Origin: Propionispora vibrioides
Lineage (GTDB): Bacteria; Bacillota; Negativicutes; Propionisporales; Propionisporaceae
Assembly: GCF_900110485.1 (NCBI RefSeq)
Contig: NZ_FODY01000021.1
Location: 1 to 64,000 of the forward strand
Reading direction: 5' to 3'
Length of the DNA stretch: 64,000 nt
The translations under genes and the position numbers were made by a program. Under the pieces are notes generated by a model. The model was not told where the DNA came from and did not search any database. It saw nothing but the letters and a program-made list of their open reading frames with translations. Shown piece after piece: positions 42,452 through 50,916 of this stretch (position 1 is the first letter of the stretch; each line of letters begins with the position of its first letter).

Positions 42452-43618
42452 ATGGAAAAAACATTCAAATTGTCCCAGACGGCAGTGGAAAGGCTGGCGG
42501 AGAGTTATGGGACGCCGCTCTTAATTCTGTCGTCAGAGCAGATTAAGCGAAATTACAATATGCTGGCAGAATATCTGCCGGGAGTACATCTGTATTATGC
42601 AGTTAAATCAAATCCTAATGAGACTATTGTCCGGACACTGGCAGAGCTAGGATCCTGCTTCGATGTGGCTTCAGATGGCGAGATGCAGGCGCTGACCGCC
42701 ATGGGTATTGAACCGCATCGCATGGTTTATGCGAATCCTGTTAAGACGGCAGGCGGGCTGGCTACGGCCAGATGTACCGGTATAAATAAATTTACCTTTG
42801 ACAGTGAAAGTGAAATTGGCAAGATGGCCAAGGCTGTGCCCGGCGGTGCGGTACTGCTCCGGATACGGGTGGACAACCCCAAGGCGTTGGTCGATTTGAA
42901 TAAAAAGTTTGGTGCCCATCCCGATGATGCCCTGCGTTTGTTGCGGCTGGCCCGGGAGCAGGGACTGGATGTGGCCGGGCTATGCTTCCATGTTGGCAGC
43001 CAGTCGGTCAGCTCCGAAGCGTATTACGATGCGCTTAGAATTTGCCGCCGCTTATTTGATCAGGCGGCAGCCGAGGGCTTTAACCTGCGGGTCCTGGACA
43101 TCGGCGGCGGGTTCCCCATCCCGGCCCTTAACGAAACAATTGATATTCCCGGCATTCTTACCGAAATCAACACGGGGGTCCAAAAATATTTCCCCCACAC
43201 CGAAATTTGGGCTGAACCGGGCCGTTTTATCTGCGGCACAGCAATGAATCTTATCACCCGGGTCATTGGCACCCAGGAACGTAACCATCAGCAATGGTAT
43301 TTCCTGGATGACGGCCTGTATGGAACTTTTTCGGCTGTGATTTTCGATCACTGGGAGTTTGAACTGGAAACCTTTAAAAAGGGTGAACTCATTCCGGCCA
43401 CCTTTGCCGGTCCGAGCTGTGATTCCCTGGATATCATGTTCCGGGACAAGCTGACGCAGCGGCTGGAACTGGACGATCTTATCCTGGTGCCCAACTGTGG
43501 TTCCTATACTTCGGCTTCGGCTACCGTATTCAACGGTTTTGCCAAGACGCCGATCATTGTCTGGGAAGAAGTGCAGCACTTGTTTGATGCTTCCGAACAA
43601 CTGGCGGCGGCCGTCTAA
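42452..43618 (+). CDS. ldc: Lysine/ornithine decarboxylase, PLP fold type III
   Basis: This 388-residue enzyme closely resembles the Selenomonas ruminantium lysine/ornithine decarboxylase, which makes the cadaverine or putrescine linked to peptidoglycan. The PLP lysine is K52 (YYAVKSNPNE). Other motifs are CFHVGSQS (about 178-185), DIGGGFP (about 216-222), EPGR (255-258) and the catalytic Cys323 (GPSCDSLD) from the partner subunit, plus NCGSYTSASATVFNGF. The decarboxylase acts on L-lysine and L-ornithine in the cytoplasm. ATG 42452 follows GGTAGGAGAGG. The SLH porin at 1570 is the protein type that binds the resulting wall polyamine. Confidence 0.88.
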   Translation: MEKTFKLSQTAVERLAESYGTPLLILSSEQIKRNYNMLAEYLPGVHLYYAVKSNPNETIVRTLAELGSCFDVASDGEMQALTAMGIEPHRMVYANPVKTAGGLATARCTGINKFTFDSESEIGKMAKAVPGGAVLLRIRVDNPKALVDLNKKFGAHPDDALRLLRLAREQGLDVAGLCFHVGSQSVSSEAYYDALRICRRLFDQAAAEGFNLRVLDIGGGFPIPALNETIDIPGILTEINTGVQKYFPHTEIWAEPGRFICGTAMNLITRVIGTQERNHQQWYFLDDGLYGTFSAVIFDHWEFELETFKKGELIPATFAGPSCDSLDIMFRDKLTQRLELDDLILVPNCGSYTSASATVFNGFAKTPIIVWEEVQHLFDASEQLAAAV

Positions 43619-43635
43619 CCGGCAGCCGGCTTACA

Positions 43636-43687
43636 ATAAAGACGCGACGGTCTCTCCTGAGGGAGAAGCCGTCGCGTCTTTTTATGG
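43636..43687. terminator. Bidirectional terminator between ldc and the TPR gene
   Basis: AAAGACGCGACGG with an inner TCTCTCC pairs with GGGAGAA and GCCGTCGCGTCTTT around TGA. It has T-runs on both strands and overlaps the stop of the minus-strand gene. Confidence 0.85.
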
Positions 43688-45664
43688 TTTTTTTCTGGTG
43701 ACGGAAGCTGCAGTTTCGTCGGGTAAAGCCGTCATAACCTGCTCCAGCACTGCCTGCCAGTCGCCGGTCCGGCACTGCCGGAAGAGGCGGGCCGAGGGAT
43801 ACCAGGGACTGTCCTGCCGTGCTAACTGCCAACGCCAGTCGGGATCGAGGGGCAATAAAATCCAGACTGGTTTGCCCAAGGCACCGGCCAGGTGGGCTAC
43901 GGCGGAATCAACGGTGATCACCAGATCAAGCTGGCTGATTAAGCCGGCCGTTTCGGTGAAATCATTTAGTTCTGCCGAGACGTTAAGAATAGCCAAACCA
44001 CTGTCGGTCAGATCCGCCGCCCGTTTGCCCACCTGCAGGCTGATCCAGTGAACCTGGGGATGCCGCTCCGGTAAAGTCCGGAAGACAGAAAACGGGATGG
44101 AACGGTTATGGTCGTTGTCATGCCGGGGATTGCCGGCCCAGACAATGCCGATTCTGGGATGGTCTGGTTTCAGGGCGGCAAGGCGCTTGCGCCATTTGGT
44201 TACTAATGTGGCCGGCGGTTTGAGATAGGGGATGACGGAGGGAATGCTTGCTTCTTCCGTGCCGAACCGATAGGGCAGGCTGTGGAGCGAGCAGGCAATA
44301 TCGTACTCCTCCAGCGGAACCTGCCCCTCCGCATATACCGGACAGTCCAGGGAGTGAGCAAGCAGCCGCTGCAGGGGCGTTTGAACCACCACCCCGACAG
44401 TGGCTGCCAAACCGGTGAACAGTGTGGCATAGCGGATAAAATGCAGGGTGTCGCCAAAGCCCTGCTCGAAGAATAAAAGCAGGCGGCGATCGCTAATATC
44501 CTCTCCCTGCCAGGAGGGCAGAGGGGGCTGTGAATAGGTAAAGGCAATGAGGCGCTTTTCGTAATAATCCCAGCCGGGCAGGTAGCGGCCCTGGAGCAGG
44601 TAAAGGGTGCCGAGACCGAAAACCGCTTCCGCCGTTTTTGCCGGTGCCCCGTTTTGAATCGCCTGTTGGTAGTAGTCTTCAGCTTCTGCGTAGCGTTCCT
44701 GTTTACGGAGGATGAGAGCCAGCCGGCGCAAAAGGCCCGGCTTACCGGGATGATAGGTAAGGGCCCGGCGAAGGCAGGCTTCCGCTTCGTTGTGGCGGTT
44801 TAGTTTGTTTAAAACGGAAACTAAATTGGTTGCGGCCAGGACAAAGTCCGGTTTTAACGCAAGGGCCTGGTTCAAGTGGGTGACCGCCTCAACCGGACGG
44901 TTCAGCTCATGCAGGATGAGCCCCAGGTTGTTGTGAGCCTCGACATAATGGGGCTGCAACCCCAGCGCCGCTTGAAAACAGCTTAGGGCCTCCGGCAGCC
45001 GTCGCAGTTTCTGGTAGGTCAGCCCTAGATTATTGTGGGTGACAGGATTGCCCGGTTCCAGCTGGAGTGCCTGCTGAAAAGCCCTGACGGCCTCTTCCGG
45101 CAATTGGGCCTGTGAAAGAATGATGCCGCGATTATTGTAGGCCTCCGTATAATTGGGGCACACGGCAAGCGCCTGGTCCAGATAAAACTGCGCCCGGTGC
45201 AATTCGCCGGCTGCAGCCACGACCAAGGCCAGGTTGTTGTAGGCTTCGGCAAAGTCGGGTTTCCGGTCCAGGGCCATGGTAAAGCAGGTTTTAGCGCCGT
45301 CCGGGTGCTTGAGGGTATGAAGTACCAGGCCGAGCTGAAAATACGTATAAGGTGAGTCTGGGTTTAGTTTAGCGGCGCGGGATAGGGCATCGGCCGCTCC
45401 CTCCGGACGGTGACTGTCTTTTAGCAGCACTCCCAGCGTATAGAGAGCTTCGGCATAATCGGGTTTGAGGGCAAGCGCACGGCGCAGATGAACTTCGGCC
45501 TCATCCAGCCGTTTTTCCCGCTGAGCCAGCAGGCCCAGATTATAGTGGCCTTCCGGCCGGTCAGGGTATAGATGGATCAGATCTTGAAAAGCCTGCCGGG
45601 CTTCTTGCTGCTTACCGGCCAGGGCCAGAGTGATTCCCTCTTTCAGGTAGGTTTCAGGCAGCAT
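43682..45664 (-). CDS. TPR-repeat protein with C-terminal glycosyltransferase-like domain
   Basis: This 660-residue protein has about eleven to twelve tetratricopeptide repeats over residues about 1-380 (for example YNLGLLAQREKRLDEAEVHLRRALALKPDYAEA, AYNNLALVVAAAGELHRAQFYLDQAL). The C-terminal domain (about 390-640) has GT-B/GT9-like motifs such as LFFEQGFGDTLHFIRY, RIGIVWAGNPRHDNDHNRSI and LVITVDSAVAHLAGALGKPVWILLP. Similar TPR-transferase proteins modify proteins or envelope glycans. ATG 45664 follows GAAGGAAC; the frame start at 45688 has no site. It stands alone, so the acceptor is unknown. Confidence 0.85.
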   Translation of the reverse strand: MLPETYLKEGITLALAGKQQEARQAFQDLIHLYPDRPEGHYNLGLLAQREKRLDEAEVHLRRALALKPDYAEALYTLGVLLKDSHRPEGAADALSRAAKLNPDSPYTYFQLGLVLHTLKHPDGAKTCFTMALDRKPDFAEAYNNLALVVAAAGELHRAQFYLDQALAVCPNYTEAYNNRGIILSQAQLPEEAVRAFQQALQLEPGNPVTHNNLGLTYQKLRRLPEALSCFQAALGLQPHYVEAHNNLGLILHELNRPVEAVTHLNQALALKPDFVLAATNLVSVLNKLNRHNEAEACLRRALTYHPGKPGLLRRLALILRKQERYAEAEDYYQQAIQNGAPAKTAEAVFGLGTLYLLQGRYLPGWDYYEKRLIAFTYSQPPLPSWQGEDISDRRLLLFFEQGFGDTLHFIRYATLFTGLAATVGVVVQTPLQRLLAHSLDCPVYAEGQVPLEEYDIACSLHSLPYRFGTEEASIPSVIPYLKPPATLVTKWRKRLAALKPDHPRIGIVWAGNPRHDNDHNRSIPFSVFRTLPERHPQVHWISLQVGKRAADLTDSGLAILNVSAELNDFTETAGLISQLDLVITVDSAVAHLAGALGKPVWILLPLDPDWRWQLARQDSPWYPSARLFRQCRTGDWQAVLEQVMTALPDETAASVTRKKP

Positions 45665-45917
45665 GGTGTTCCTTCTTTCTGCAGACATAGATATACGACC
45701 TGTTTAGCATCTATCATATAGAGATAACCTTGGAATTTTATTTGGAAATGAGGGACTGTAAAATAGGCAGGTGACATAAAAGAAACAGGAAATAGAGGGA
45801 TTTAATGGAATACAAAGAATATATTACAAGCAGTTTTGGTGCACATTTGTCAAAGTAGGCAAAAGTGCGGTTAAACCGGTACATTGTGTGATATCAAACC
45901 GGAAAAGGAGGAGCAGA

Positions 45918-46565
45918 TTGCGAAGGATTGTTGCACTTATAAGTGGTTTTTTATTTTTGTTATTGGCTGTGAGCCCCGTGCTGGCAGAACCGGCCGGTCC
46001 GGCGGGAGTGCCGGGATTGGGGCAGGTTGCGGAGGGCCATGCCTATCTGCCCAAGGGTATCAAGCTGCAGGCCCGGTTGTTGGGCACGTTGGACTCGAAA
46101 ACCAGTAAGCCGGGAGATAAGTTTTCATTTAAGCTTTTGCAGAACGTGATTATTGCCGATACCGTGATTATCGCGCAAGGGACGACCGGCGAGGGCATCG
46201 TAAAAACTGTAAAGCGGGCAGGCTTGTTTGGCCGGGGAGGTATGATTGAATTGGAAGGCGTCGGCCTTAAGACCGTTAACGGCATTCAAGTCCCGGTAAC
46301 CCTGCGGCAGCGCAGTGCTGACGGCGGGCACACGGCGGATTTGGATTGGTATGATGATGCATCCAGCGCCACCCCGGCCTTAACTGTTGGTGTCATGAGC
46401 GGCATCACGAGCGGTTCGGAGGTGCAAATCGGTGCCGGCACCAAATTGATTTTGGAGTTACCCTATGCTGTAGATCTGCAGGTCACGCCGGAACAGTTGC
46501 GGGAGCAAACGGAGCCGCCGGCACCGGAAGCGGCGGAACCCATAAAACCGGAGCTTGTTAATTAG
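45918..46565 (+). CDS. Exported protein, first of two tandem paralogues
   Basis: This 215-residue protein has a signal peptide (RRIVALISGFLFLLLAVSPVLA). The start is TTG 45918, 5 nt after AAAGGAGGAG; the ATG at 45888 has no site. The mature domain shares GHAYLPKGIKLQARLL, KPGDKFSFKLLQNV, IAQGTTGEGIVKTVKRAGLFGRGGMIELEGV and GIQVPV with the next gene, so the two arose by duplication. A proline/glutamate-rich tail ends it. The fold looks like a beta-sandwich envelope protein. The family is not recognised. Confidence 0.78.
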   Translation: MRRIVALISGFLFLLLAVSPVLAEPAGPAGVPGLGQVAEGHAYLPKGIKLQARLLGTLDSKTSKPGDKFSFKLLQNVIIADTVIIAQGTTGEGIVKTVKRAGLFGRGGMIELEGVGLKTVNGIQVPVTLRQRSADGGHTADLDWYDDASSATPALTVGVMSGITSGSEVQIGAGTKLILELPYAVDLQVTPEQLREQTEPPAPEAAEPIKPELVN

Positions 46566-46700
46566 CCCTTTTTATAGCAAGATCATCTTTCGGTTTGTTT
46601 GTAAAATAACCGAAATGTCCCCTGACGGTGCTGGCGCAAATCTCTCGCCATGATTCCGTTAATTTACAAGCAGCCTTAGTCAGAAAAGGAGAAGTTGTCG
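46566..46700. other. Inverted repeat between the two paralogues
   Basis: TGTAAAATAAC and GTTAATTTACA are inverted around a GC-richer centre (CCCCTGACGGTGCTGGCGCAA) that resembles part of repeat R5. No gene is present. Confidence 0.4.
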
Positions 46701-47651
46701 ATGAAAAAGATTTTTATGTTCGTTTTGTTTATTATGCTGACGGTTTCACTGGTGAGTGCCAATCCAAGTCAGGAGCCGGCCAATGCCGGTGTTACGGAAG
46801 TGTTGCCTGGTCATGCCTATGTTCCCCGGGGAACGATGATACCCTGCGAACTGTTGACGGAGGTCAGTTCCGGCAAGAATAAGGCCGGTGATAAAATTAA
46901 CTTTAAGGTGCTGGAGGATGTTGCCGTAGGTAACGTCATCGTCATTGCCAAGGGAACCACCGGCGAAGGCTATGTTAAAACCGCCAAGAAGGCCGGCCTG
47001 TTTGGCAAGGGCGGCTCCATTCAGTTGGATGCAACGAATGTAAACACCGCCAGCGGGATAGAAGTTCCTTTAACGATGGATGTTTCTAAAATAGGCGGCG
47101 ATCATTCGGTGGAAATAAATTATAACAATTCCATTGCTGGGGCCGCGATATCCAGCTTATTTCCGGGCAGCAATCAGAAAATTGCCGCAGGTACCAAGTT
47201 AACGGTGTTTGTGCCGGTTAATGTGGACTTGCAGATGAAACCTGAGCAATTACCTACTAGCAGCAAAGAGGGGGCGGCCGCTCAGCCTGGTAAGGCTGTG
47301 TTTGTCCAAACGGCTCCGGTGACCGATATTGCCGTAGCGGCCGGTGATGCCTGGTTCTATGAGGGAAGTAAAGGGACGATTCATGTTACCATTGATGAAA
47401 TCGGGAAAAAGACAATCAAGGGAAAAATTTCGTCCAGCGGTCCAGGCTTGCTGACCTTTGAACAGGCCTATGAGACCGCCAAGAGCAATCAGTATTTTTC
47501 CTTTAAGGCCAAAGACAAGGAGAAGGGAAAAAGCTATATGGTGCAGCTTTACGTGAGAGCCGATAATACCGTACAGTACACCATCACCGATTCGCCCAAG
47601 GCTGATCAGGAATCGGTCATTTTGGTAAAACAACCGGGCAAAAAATTTTAG
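46701..47651 (+). CDS. Exported protein, second of two tandem paralogues
   Basis: This 316-residue protein has a signal peptide (MKKIFMFVLFIMLTVSLVSA) and ATG 46701 behind AAAGGAGAAG. Residues about 30-185 are homologous to the whole of the preceding protein (GHAYVPRGTMIPCELL, KAGDKINFKVLEDV, IAKGTTGEGYVKTAKKAGLFGKGGSIQLD). Residues about 200-316 form an added domain (VAAGDAWFYEGSKGTIHVTIDEIGKKTIKG) not found in the first copy. Its TAG stop is the edge of repeat R1 copy D. The function is unknown; both proteins are probably periplasmic or surface-exposed. Confidence 0.78.
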   Translation: MKKIFMFVLFIMLTVSLVSANPSQEPANAGVTEVLPGHAYVPRGTMIPCELLTEVSSGKNKAGDKINFKVLEDVAVGNVIVIAKGTTGEGYVKTAKKAGLFGKGGSIQLDATNVNTASGIEVPLTMDVSKIGGDHSVEINYNNSIAGAAISSLFPGSNQKIAAGTKLTVFVPVNVDLQMKPEQLPTSSKEGAAAQPGKAVFVQTAPVTDIAVAAGDAWFYEGSKGTIHVTIDEIGKKTIKGKISSSGPGLLTFEQAYETAKSNQYFSFKAKDKEKGKSYMVQLYVRADNTVQYTITDSPKADQESVILVKQPGKKF

Positions 47652-47736
47652 GGGAACCGCTGATTCAATGAGCCTGCCGGTCTGGCGGAAAAGATCCGCC
47701 AGGCCGCATAGCGCCAAGTAATCACTGGCTCATTAG
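47649..47736. repeat. Palindromic repeat family R1, copy D (deleted, 88 bp)
   Basis: The left end TAGGGGAACCGCTGATTCAA and right end TAATCACTGGCTCATTAG match R1 ends with several changes. The interior TGAGCCTGCCGGTCTGGCGG resembles copy C, and about 80 bp of the interior are missing. The first TAG is the stop codon of the preceding gene, and that gene's terminator begins just after the element. Confidence 0.75.
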
Positions 47737-47739
47737 CGT

Positions 47740-47781
47740 AAAGCCTTACTATCCTGCTGATAGGATAGTAAGGCTTTTTTT
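47740..47781 (+). terminator. Terminator of the paralogue pair
   Basis: AAGCCTTACTATCCT pairs perfectly with AGGATAGTAAGGCTT, followed by TTTTT. Confidence 0.85.
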
Positions 47782-47902
47782 GCGCGGCCTGCGAAGCTAC
47801 CCCGTTTGCTCAGCAGCCGGCCAGATGATACAATACTTGTAAAAGGCAATAAAAAAACAAAGATTTGGTAATTATCTATACAGCGAGAGAGGATGATGAC
47901 AA

Positions 47903-49090
47903 ATGAACTATACGCCAGTGGCAGAAATAGAAGGAAGAGTTAGGAAGTTTCAGGCGAAGCTGGCCGCTCAGGAGATGGATGGCGCATTGCTCCTGTTAAA
48001 CGCCGATCTGTATTACTTTACCGGTACGGTGCAAAATTCGTTTTTATATATCCCGGCCGGCGGCGAGCCGGTACTCATGGTCAGACGCAGTGTCAGCCGG
48101 GGACGGACGGAATCACCGTTGAAGAACATTGTGCCCATCAGAAGTCCGAAGGAAATGCCGGATATTCTTGCTTCCTTCGGCTATCGGGATAGTAAGCGCA
48201 TCGGCATGGAGCTGGATGTACTGCCCTTTAACCTTTACCAGACCTACAGAAAGCTGTTTCCCCAGGCGGAGCTTAGCGATGTTTCGCCGCTCATTAAGGA
48301 AATCCGCGCCATTAAGTCGCCCCATGAGATCGGCCTTCTCCGGCAGGCTCTGCAGGTGGTGGACAAGGCATTTCAAGCTGTGCCGGCTTTTTTAAAGGAA
48401 GGTATGACCGAGCTGGAAGCGGCGGCTTTATTTGAAGCCGAACTGCGGCAACGGGGCTATGCGGGCTGCTGCAAAATGAGATCGTTTAACCAGGAGTTCT
48501 TTTACGGCAATGTCTGCAGCGGCAGCAGTGGCTTTGATCCCAGCTTCTTTGACGGGCCGGTGGGCGGTTCGGGGGCGTGCCCTTCCCATCCCCAGGGAGC
48601 CGGCTGGAAAAAGATCAGCCGCAATGAAGTGGTGTATATTGACTATACCTCGCTTATCGAGGGCTATACGGGCGATCAGTCGCGGGTGTTCTGTATCGGT
48701 GAACTGAGTCCGCAACTGGTCAAAGCTTTTGAGGCGGCGCTTACCATTCAAAAAGCAGTGCTGGCCAGCATGAAGCCGGGGACTCTGGCGGAAGAACCGT
48801 ATCTTTTAGCGCTTAAGCTGGCCGAGGAACTGGGCTACAAGGATCATTTCATGGGCTATAAAGATCACCAGGTTAAGTTCCTGGGCCATGGTATCGGTCT
48901 GGAACTGGATGAATGGCCGATTTTTGCCAAAGGGATGAAGACACCGCTGCAGCCGGGCATGACGTTCGCCCTGGAGCCTAAATTCGTCTTCCCCGAAGGG
49001 GCTATCGGCACCGAGAACAGCTTTGTCATGACGGATACAGGACCGGAGTATCTGAGTGTTACACCGGAAGTGATTACTTATTTGCCCTAA
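47903..49090 (+). CDS. M24-family metallopeptidase (Xaa-Pro aminopeptidase-like)
   Basis: This 395-residue protein has a creatinase-type N-terminal domain (about 1-145) and a pita-bread M24 domain (about 150-390). Possible metal-site residues are in VVYIDYTSLIEGYTGDQSRVF (Asp pair about 250 and 261), FLGHGIGLELDEWP (His about 333) and FALEPKFVFPEGAIGTENSFV (two Glu). It probably removes N-terminal residues before proline or cleaves a related dipeptide. RBS GAGAGAGGA precedes ATG 47903. It lies 15 nt before fosX and is probably cotranscribed with it. Confidence 0.88.
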   Translation: MNYTPVAEIEGRVRKFQAKLAAQEMDGALLLLNADLYYFTGTVQNSFLYIPAGGEPVLMVRRSVSRGRTESPLKNIVPIRSPKEMPDILASFGYRDSKRIGMELDVLPFNLYQTYRKLFPQAELSDVSPLIKEIRAIKSPHEIGLLRQALQVVDKAFQAVPAFLKEGMTELEAAALFEAELRQRGYAGCCKMRSFNQEFFYGNVCSGSSGFDPSFFDGPVGGSGACPSHPQGAGWKKISRNEVVYIDYTSLIEGYTGDQSRVFCIGELSPQLVKAFEAALTIQKAVLASMKPGTLAEEPYLLALKLAEELGYKDHFMGYKDHQVKFLGHGIGLELDEWPIFAKGMKTPLQPGMTFALEPKFVFPEGAIGTENSFVMTDTGPEYLSVTPEVITYLP

Positions 49091-49105
49091 TAGGAGCTGA
49101 ATACT

Positions 49106-49561
49106 ATGATTGAGGGAATCAGCCACATTACTTTCATTGTCAAGGACCTGGCAAAGGCTACGGAGTTTTTTGAAAAGATATTTGATGCAAAAGAGGTCTA
49201 CTCCAGTGGAGATGATACCTTTTCGTTGTCACGGGAAAAGTTTTTCCTGATTCACGATCAATGGATCGCCGTGATGGAGGGAGAAGCGCTGCCGGTGCGC
49301 AGCTATAACCATATGGCTTTTAAAATCGCCGAAGACGATGTGGAACTGTATCAGGCGCGGATTCAAGCATTGGGGCTGGAATGCCGGGCGCCCAGGCCGC
49401 GGGTACCGGGAGAAGGCCAGTCGATTTACTTTTATGATTTCGACAATCATTTATTTGAGCTGCATACCGGGACGCTGGCGGAACGGCTGGCACGTTACCG
49501 GCAGGAAAATCGGATTACGGCAGGCGACAGCGGTGGACCTGCTGAGGGAAATAAAATATGA
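49106..49561 (+). CDS. fosX: Fosfomycin hydrolase FosX
   Basis: This 151-residue glyoxalase-fold enzyme opens the fosfomycin epoxide with water using Mn2+. The residues known from Listeria FosX are all at matching positions: metal ligands H7, H69 and E118, and the general base E44 (LSREKFFLI). The sequence IYFYDFDNHLFELHTGTLAERL is nearly the family consensus. The C-terminus is about 18 residues longer than usual (GDSGGPAEGNKI). It is chromosomal, follows a peptidase gene by 15 nt, and shows no sign of recent transfer. Confidence 0.93.
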   Translation: MIEGISHITFIVKDLAKATEFFEKIFDAKEVYSSGDDTFSLSREKFFLIHDQWIAVMEGEALPVRSYNHMAFKIAEDDVELYQARIQALGLECRAPRPRVPGEGQSIYFYDFDNHLFELHTGTLAERLARYRQENRITAGDSGGPAEGNKI

Positions 49562-49579
49562 ATAAACCTCCGGCGCTTT

Positions 49580-49621
49580 GCCCGCCTGCCTGTTGAGGGC
49601 AGGACGGGCGAATTGTTTTTC
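49580..49621 (+). terminator. Terminator after fosX
   Basis: GCCCGCCTGCC pairs with GGCAGGACGGGC (one bulge) and is followed by GAATTGTTTTTCTT. Confidence 0.7.
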
Positions 49622-49697
49622 TTGAGTAGGCGCATATTCCATTTGTTTACATAGTATATAGTAGGTTGCTATTACTATTAGGTAAAGGAGTAGGGAT

Positions 49698-50027
49698 ATG
49701 AGATTAAAAGGACATGGTTTGAATTTTACCGGCGGCGTCAGTCTGTCGGTGGTATTAACCGACGGCAGCACGATTCAGGGGACGTTCTTAGGCATCATTG
49801 ACCCGCAGAGCAATAACTTTGGTTGCTCCCAGACGTTGTCCGCCAACAATGGCCTTTCGCCGCTGATTGGCTCCCTGTCGCCGTTTATCAATGTGTCCGG
49901 CGCCGATGAGTTTTTGGTTATCCAGTTGACTTGCTCGTTTGGCAGCTTCCTGCCGGGTAATTTGGTGGCTATTAATGCCAGAAACATTGCGGCCATTGGC
50001 CCCAATTCCGGCACTTGCGTTGTCTGA
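49698..50027 (+). CDS. Small protein of unknown function
   Basis: This 109-residue protein has ATG 49698 behind AAAGGAGTAGGG. It lacks a signal peptide. It is rich in Gly, Ser, Asn and beta-branched residues (LNFTGGVSLSVVLTDGSTIQGTFLGIID, EFLVIQLTCSFGSFLPGNLVAINARNIAAIG), which suggests a compact beta barrel similar to Sm/SH3-like folds or a spore-surface protein. No family is recognised. It is monocistronic with a terminator at 50038. Confidence 0.7.
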   Translation: MRLKGHGLNFTGGVSLSVVLTDGSTIQGTFLGIIDPQSNNFGCSQTLSANNGLSPLIGSLSPFINVSGADEFLVIQLTCSFGSFLPGNLVAINARNIAAIGPNSGTCVV

Positions 50028-50037
50028 AACGGAGCAA

Positions 50038-50086
50038 AGCCCTGGCTGGCGAGACATGGTTTCGCCGGTCAGGGCCTATTTTTTTC
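50038..50086 (+). terminator. Terminator of the 109-residue gene
   Basis: GCCCTGGCTGGCGA pairs with TCGCCGGTCAGGGC, followed by CTATTTTTTT. Confidence 0.8.
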
Positions 50087-50117
50087 GCCAAAGATAATAC
50101 GGTGCTGTAACAGTCCA

Positions 50118-50126
50118 TGGTATAAT
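50118..50126 (+). promoter_or_regulatory. Extended -10 promoter abutting the ung start
   Basis: TGGTATAAT (extended -10) ends at 50126. Transcription would start near 50133, only 4-10 nt before the ung start codon. Confidence 0.6.
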
Positions 50127-50136
50127 AATACTGGTG

Positions 50137-50826
50137 ATGAAGATGAGCATATTAAAAAACGACTGGCAGGAACTGCTGGAAGAAGAGTTTAACCAGGAGT
50201 ATTACCTGCAGTTAAGACAATGGTTAATCAGAGAATATCAAACCAAGCGAATCTATCCTGACAAATACGATATTTTTAATGCCCTTCATTTCACGGCGTA
50301 CCGGGATGTAAAGGTGGTCATTTTAGGACAAGACCCCTATCATGGACCGAACCAGGCCCATGGCCTTAGCTTCTCCGTTAAGCCGGGGATTGTTCCGCCG
50401 CCTTCGCTTTTGAATATCTATAAAGAACTGCAGGACGATCTAGGGTGCTACATACCGAATAACGGGTATTTGAAAAAGTGGGCCGAGCAGGGAGTGCTGC
50501 TGCTAAACACCGTTCTAACAGTAATAGCCGGTCAGGCGGCTTCCCACAAGAGCCGTGGCTGGGAGATGTTCACCGATAAAGTGATTCGCCTCTTAAACGA
50601 CCGTACCGATCCGCTGGTGTTTATCCTCTGGGGCAGCCATGCCCAGTCGAAACGGGCGCTGATTACTAATCCCCGCCATCGGATTCTGGCTTCCCCCCAT
50701 CCCAGTCCCCTGTCGGCTACCAAGGGTTTCTTTGGAAGCAAGCCCTTTTCCAAGACTAATCAGCTTTTGGTGTCCATGGGCAAGACGCCGATTGACTGGC
50801 AGATTGAAAATCTGGGGAACCGCTGA
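50137..50826 (+). CDS. ung: Uracil-DNA glycosylase, family 1
   Basis: This enzyme of about 229 residues removes uracil from DNA. It has the water-activating motif [18 protein letters not shown] (catalytic Asp at residue 64 if counted from ATG 50143), LLLNTVLTV, and [11 protein letters not shown]. The His-containing [24 protein letters not shown] closes the active site. GTG 50134, ATG 50137 and ATG 50143 are all possible, and no Shine-Dalgarno precedes any of them. An extended -10 lies just upstream, so the mRNA is probably leaderless or nearly so. Confidence 0.94.
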   Translation: MKMSILKNDWQELLEEEFNQEYYLQLRQWLIREYQTKRIYPDKYDIFNALHFTAYRDVKVVILGQDPYHGPNQAHGLSFSVKPGIVPPPSLLNIYKELQDDLGCYIPNNGYLKKWAEQGVLLLNTVLTVIAGQAASHKSRGWEMFTDKVIRLLNDRTDPLVFILWGSHAQSKRALITNPRHRILASPHPSPLSATKGFFGSKPFSKTNQLLVSMGKTPIDWQIENLGNR

Positions 50827-50916
50827 GGGTTGATGACCGCTTTTTCCGGGGATAGTTTCACCTTGTACAGGTGCTGCATATAATACAGTAGACCTGTTAT
50901 GAAAAGAGGTGATTCC

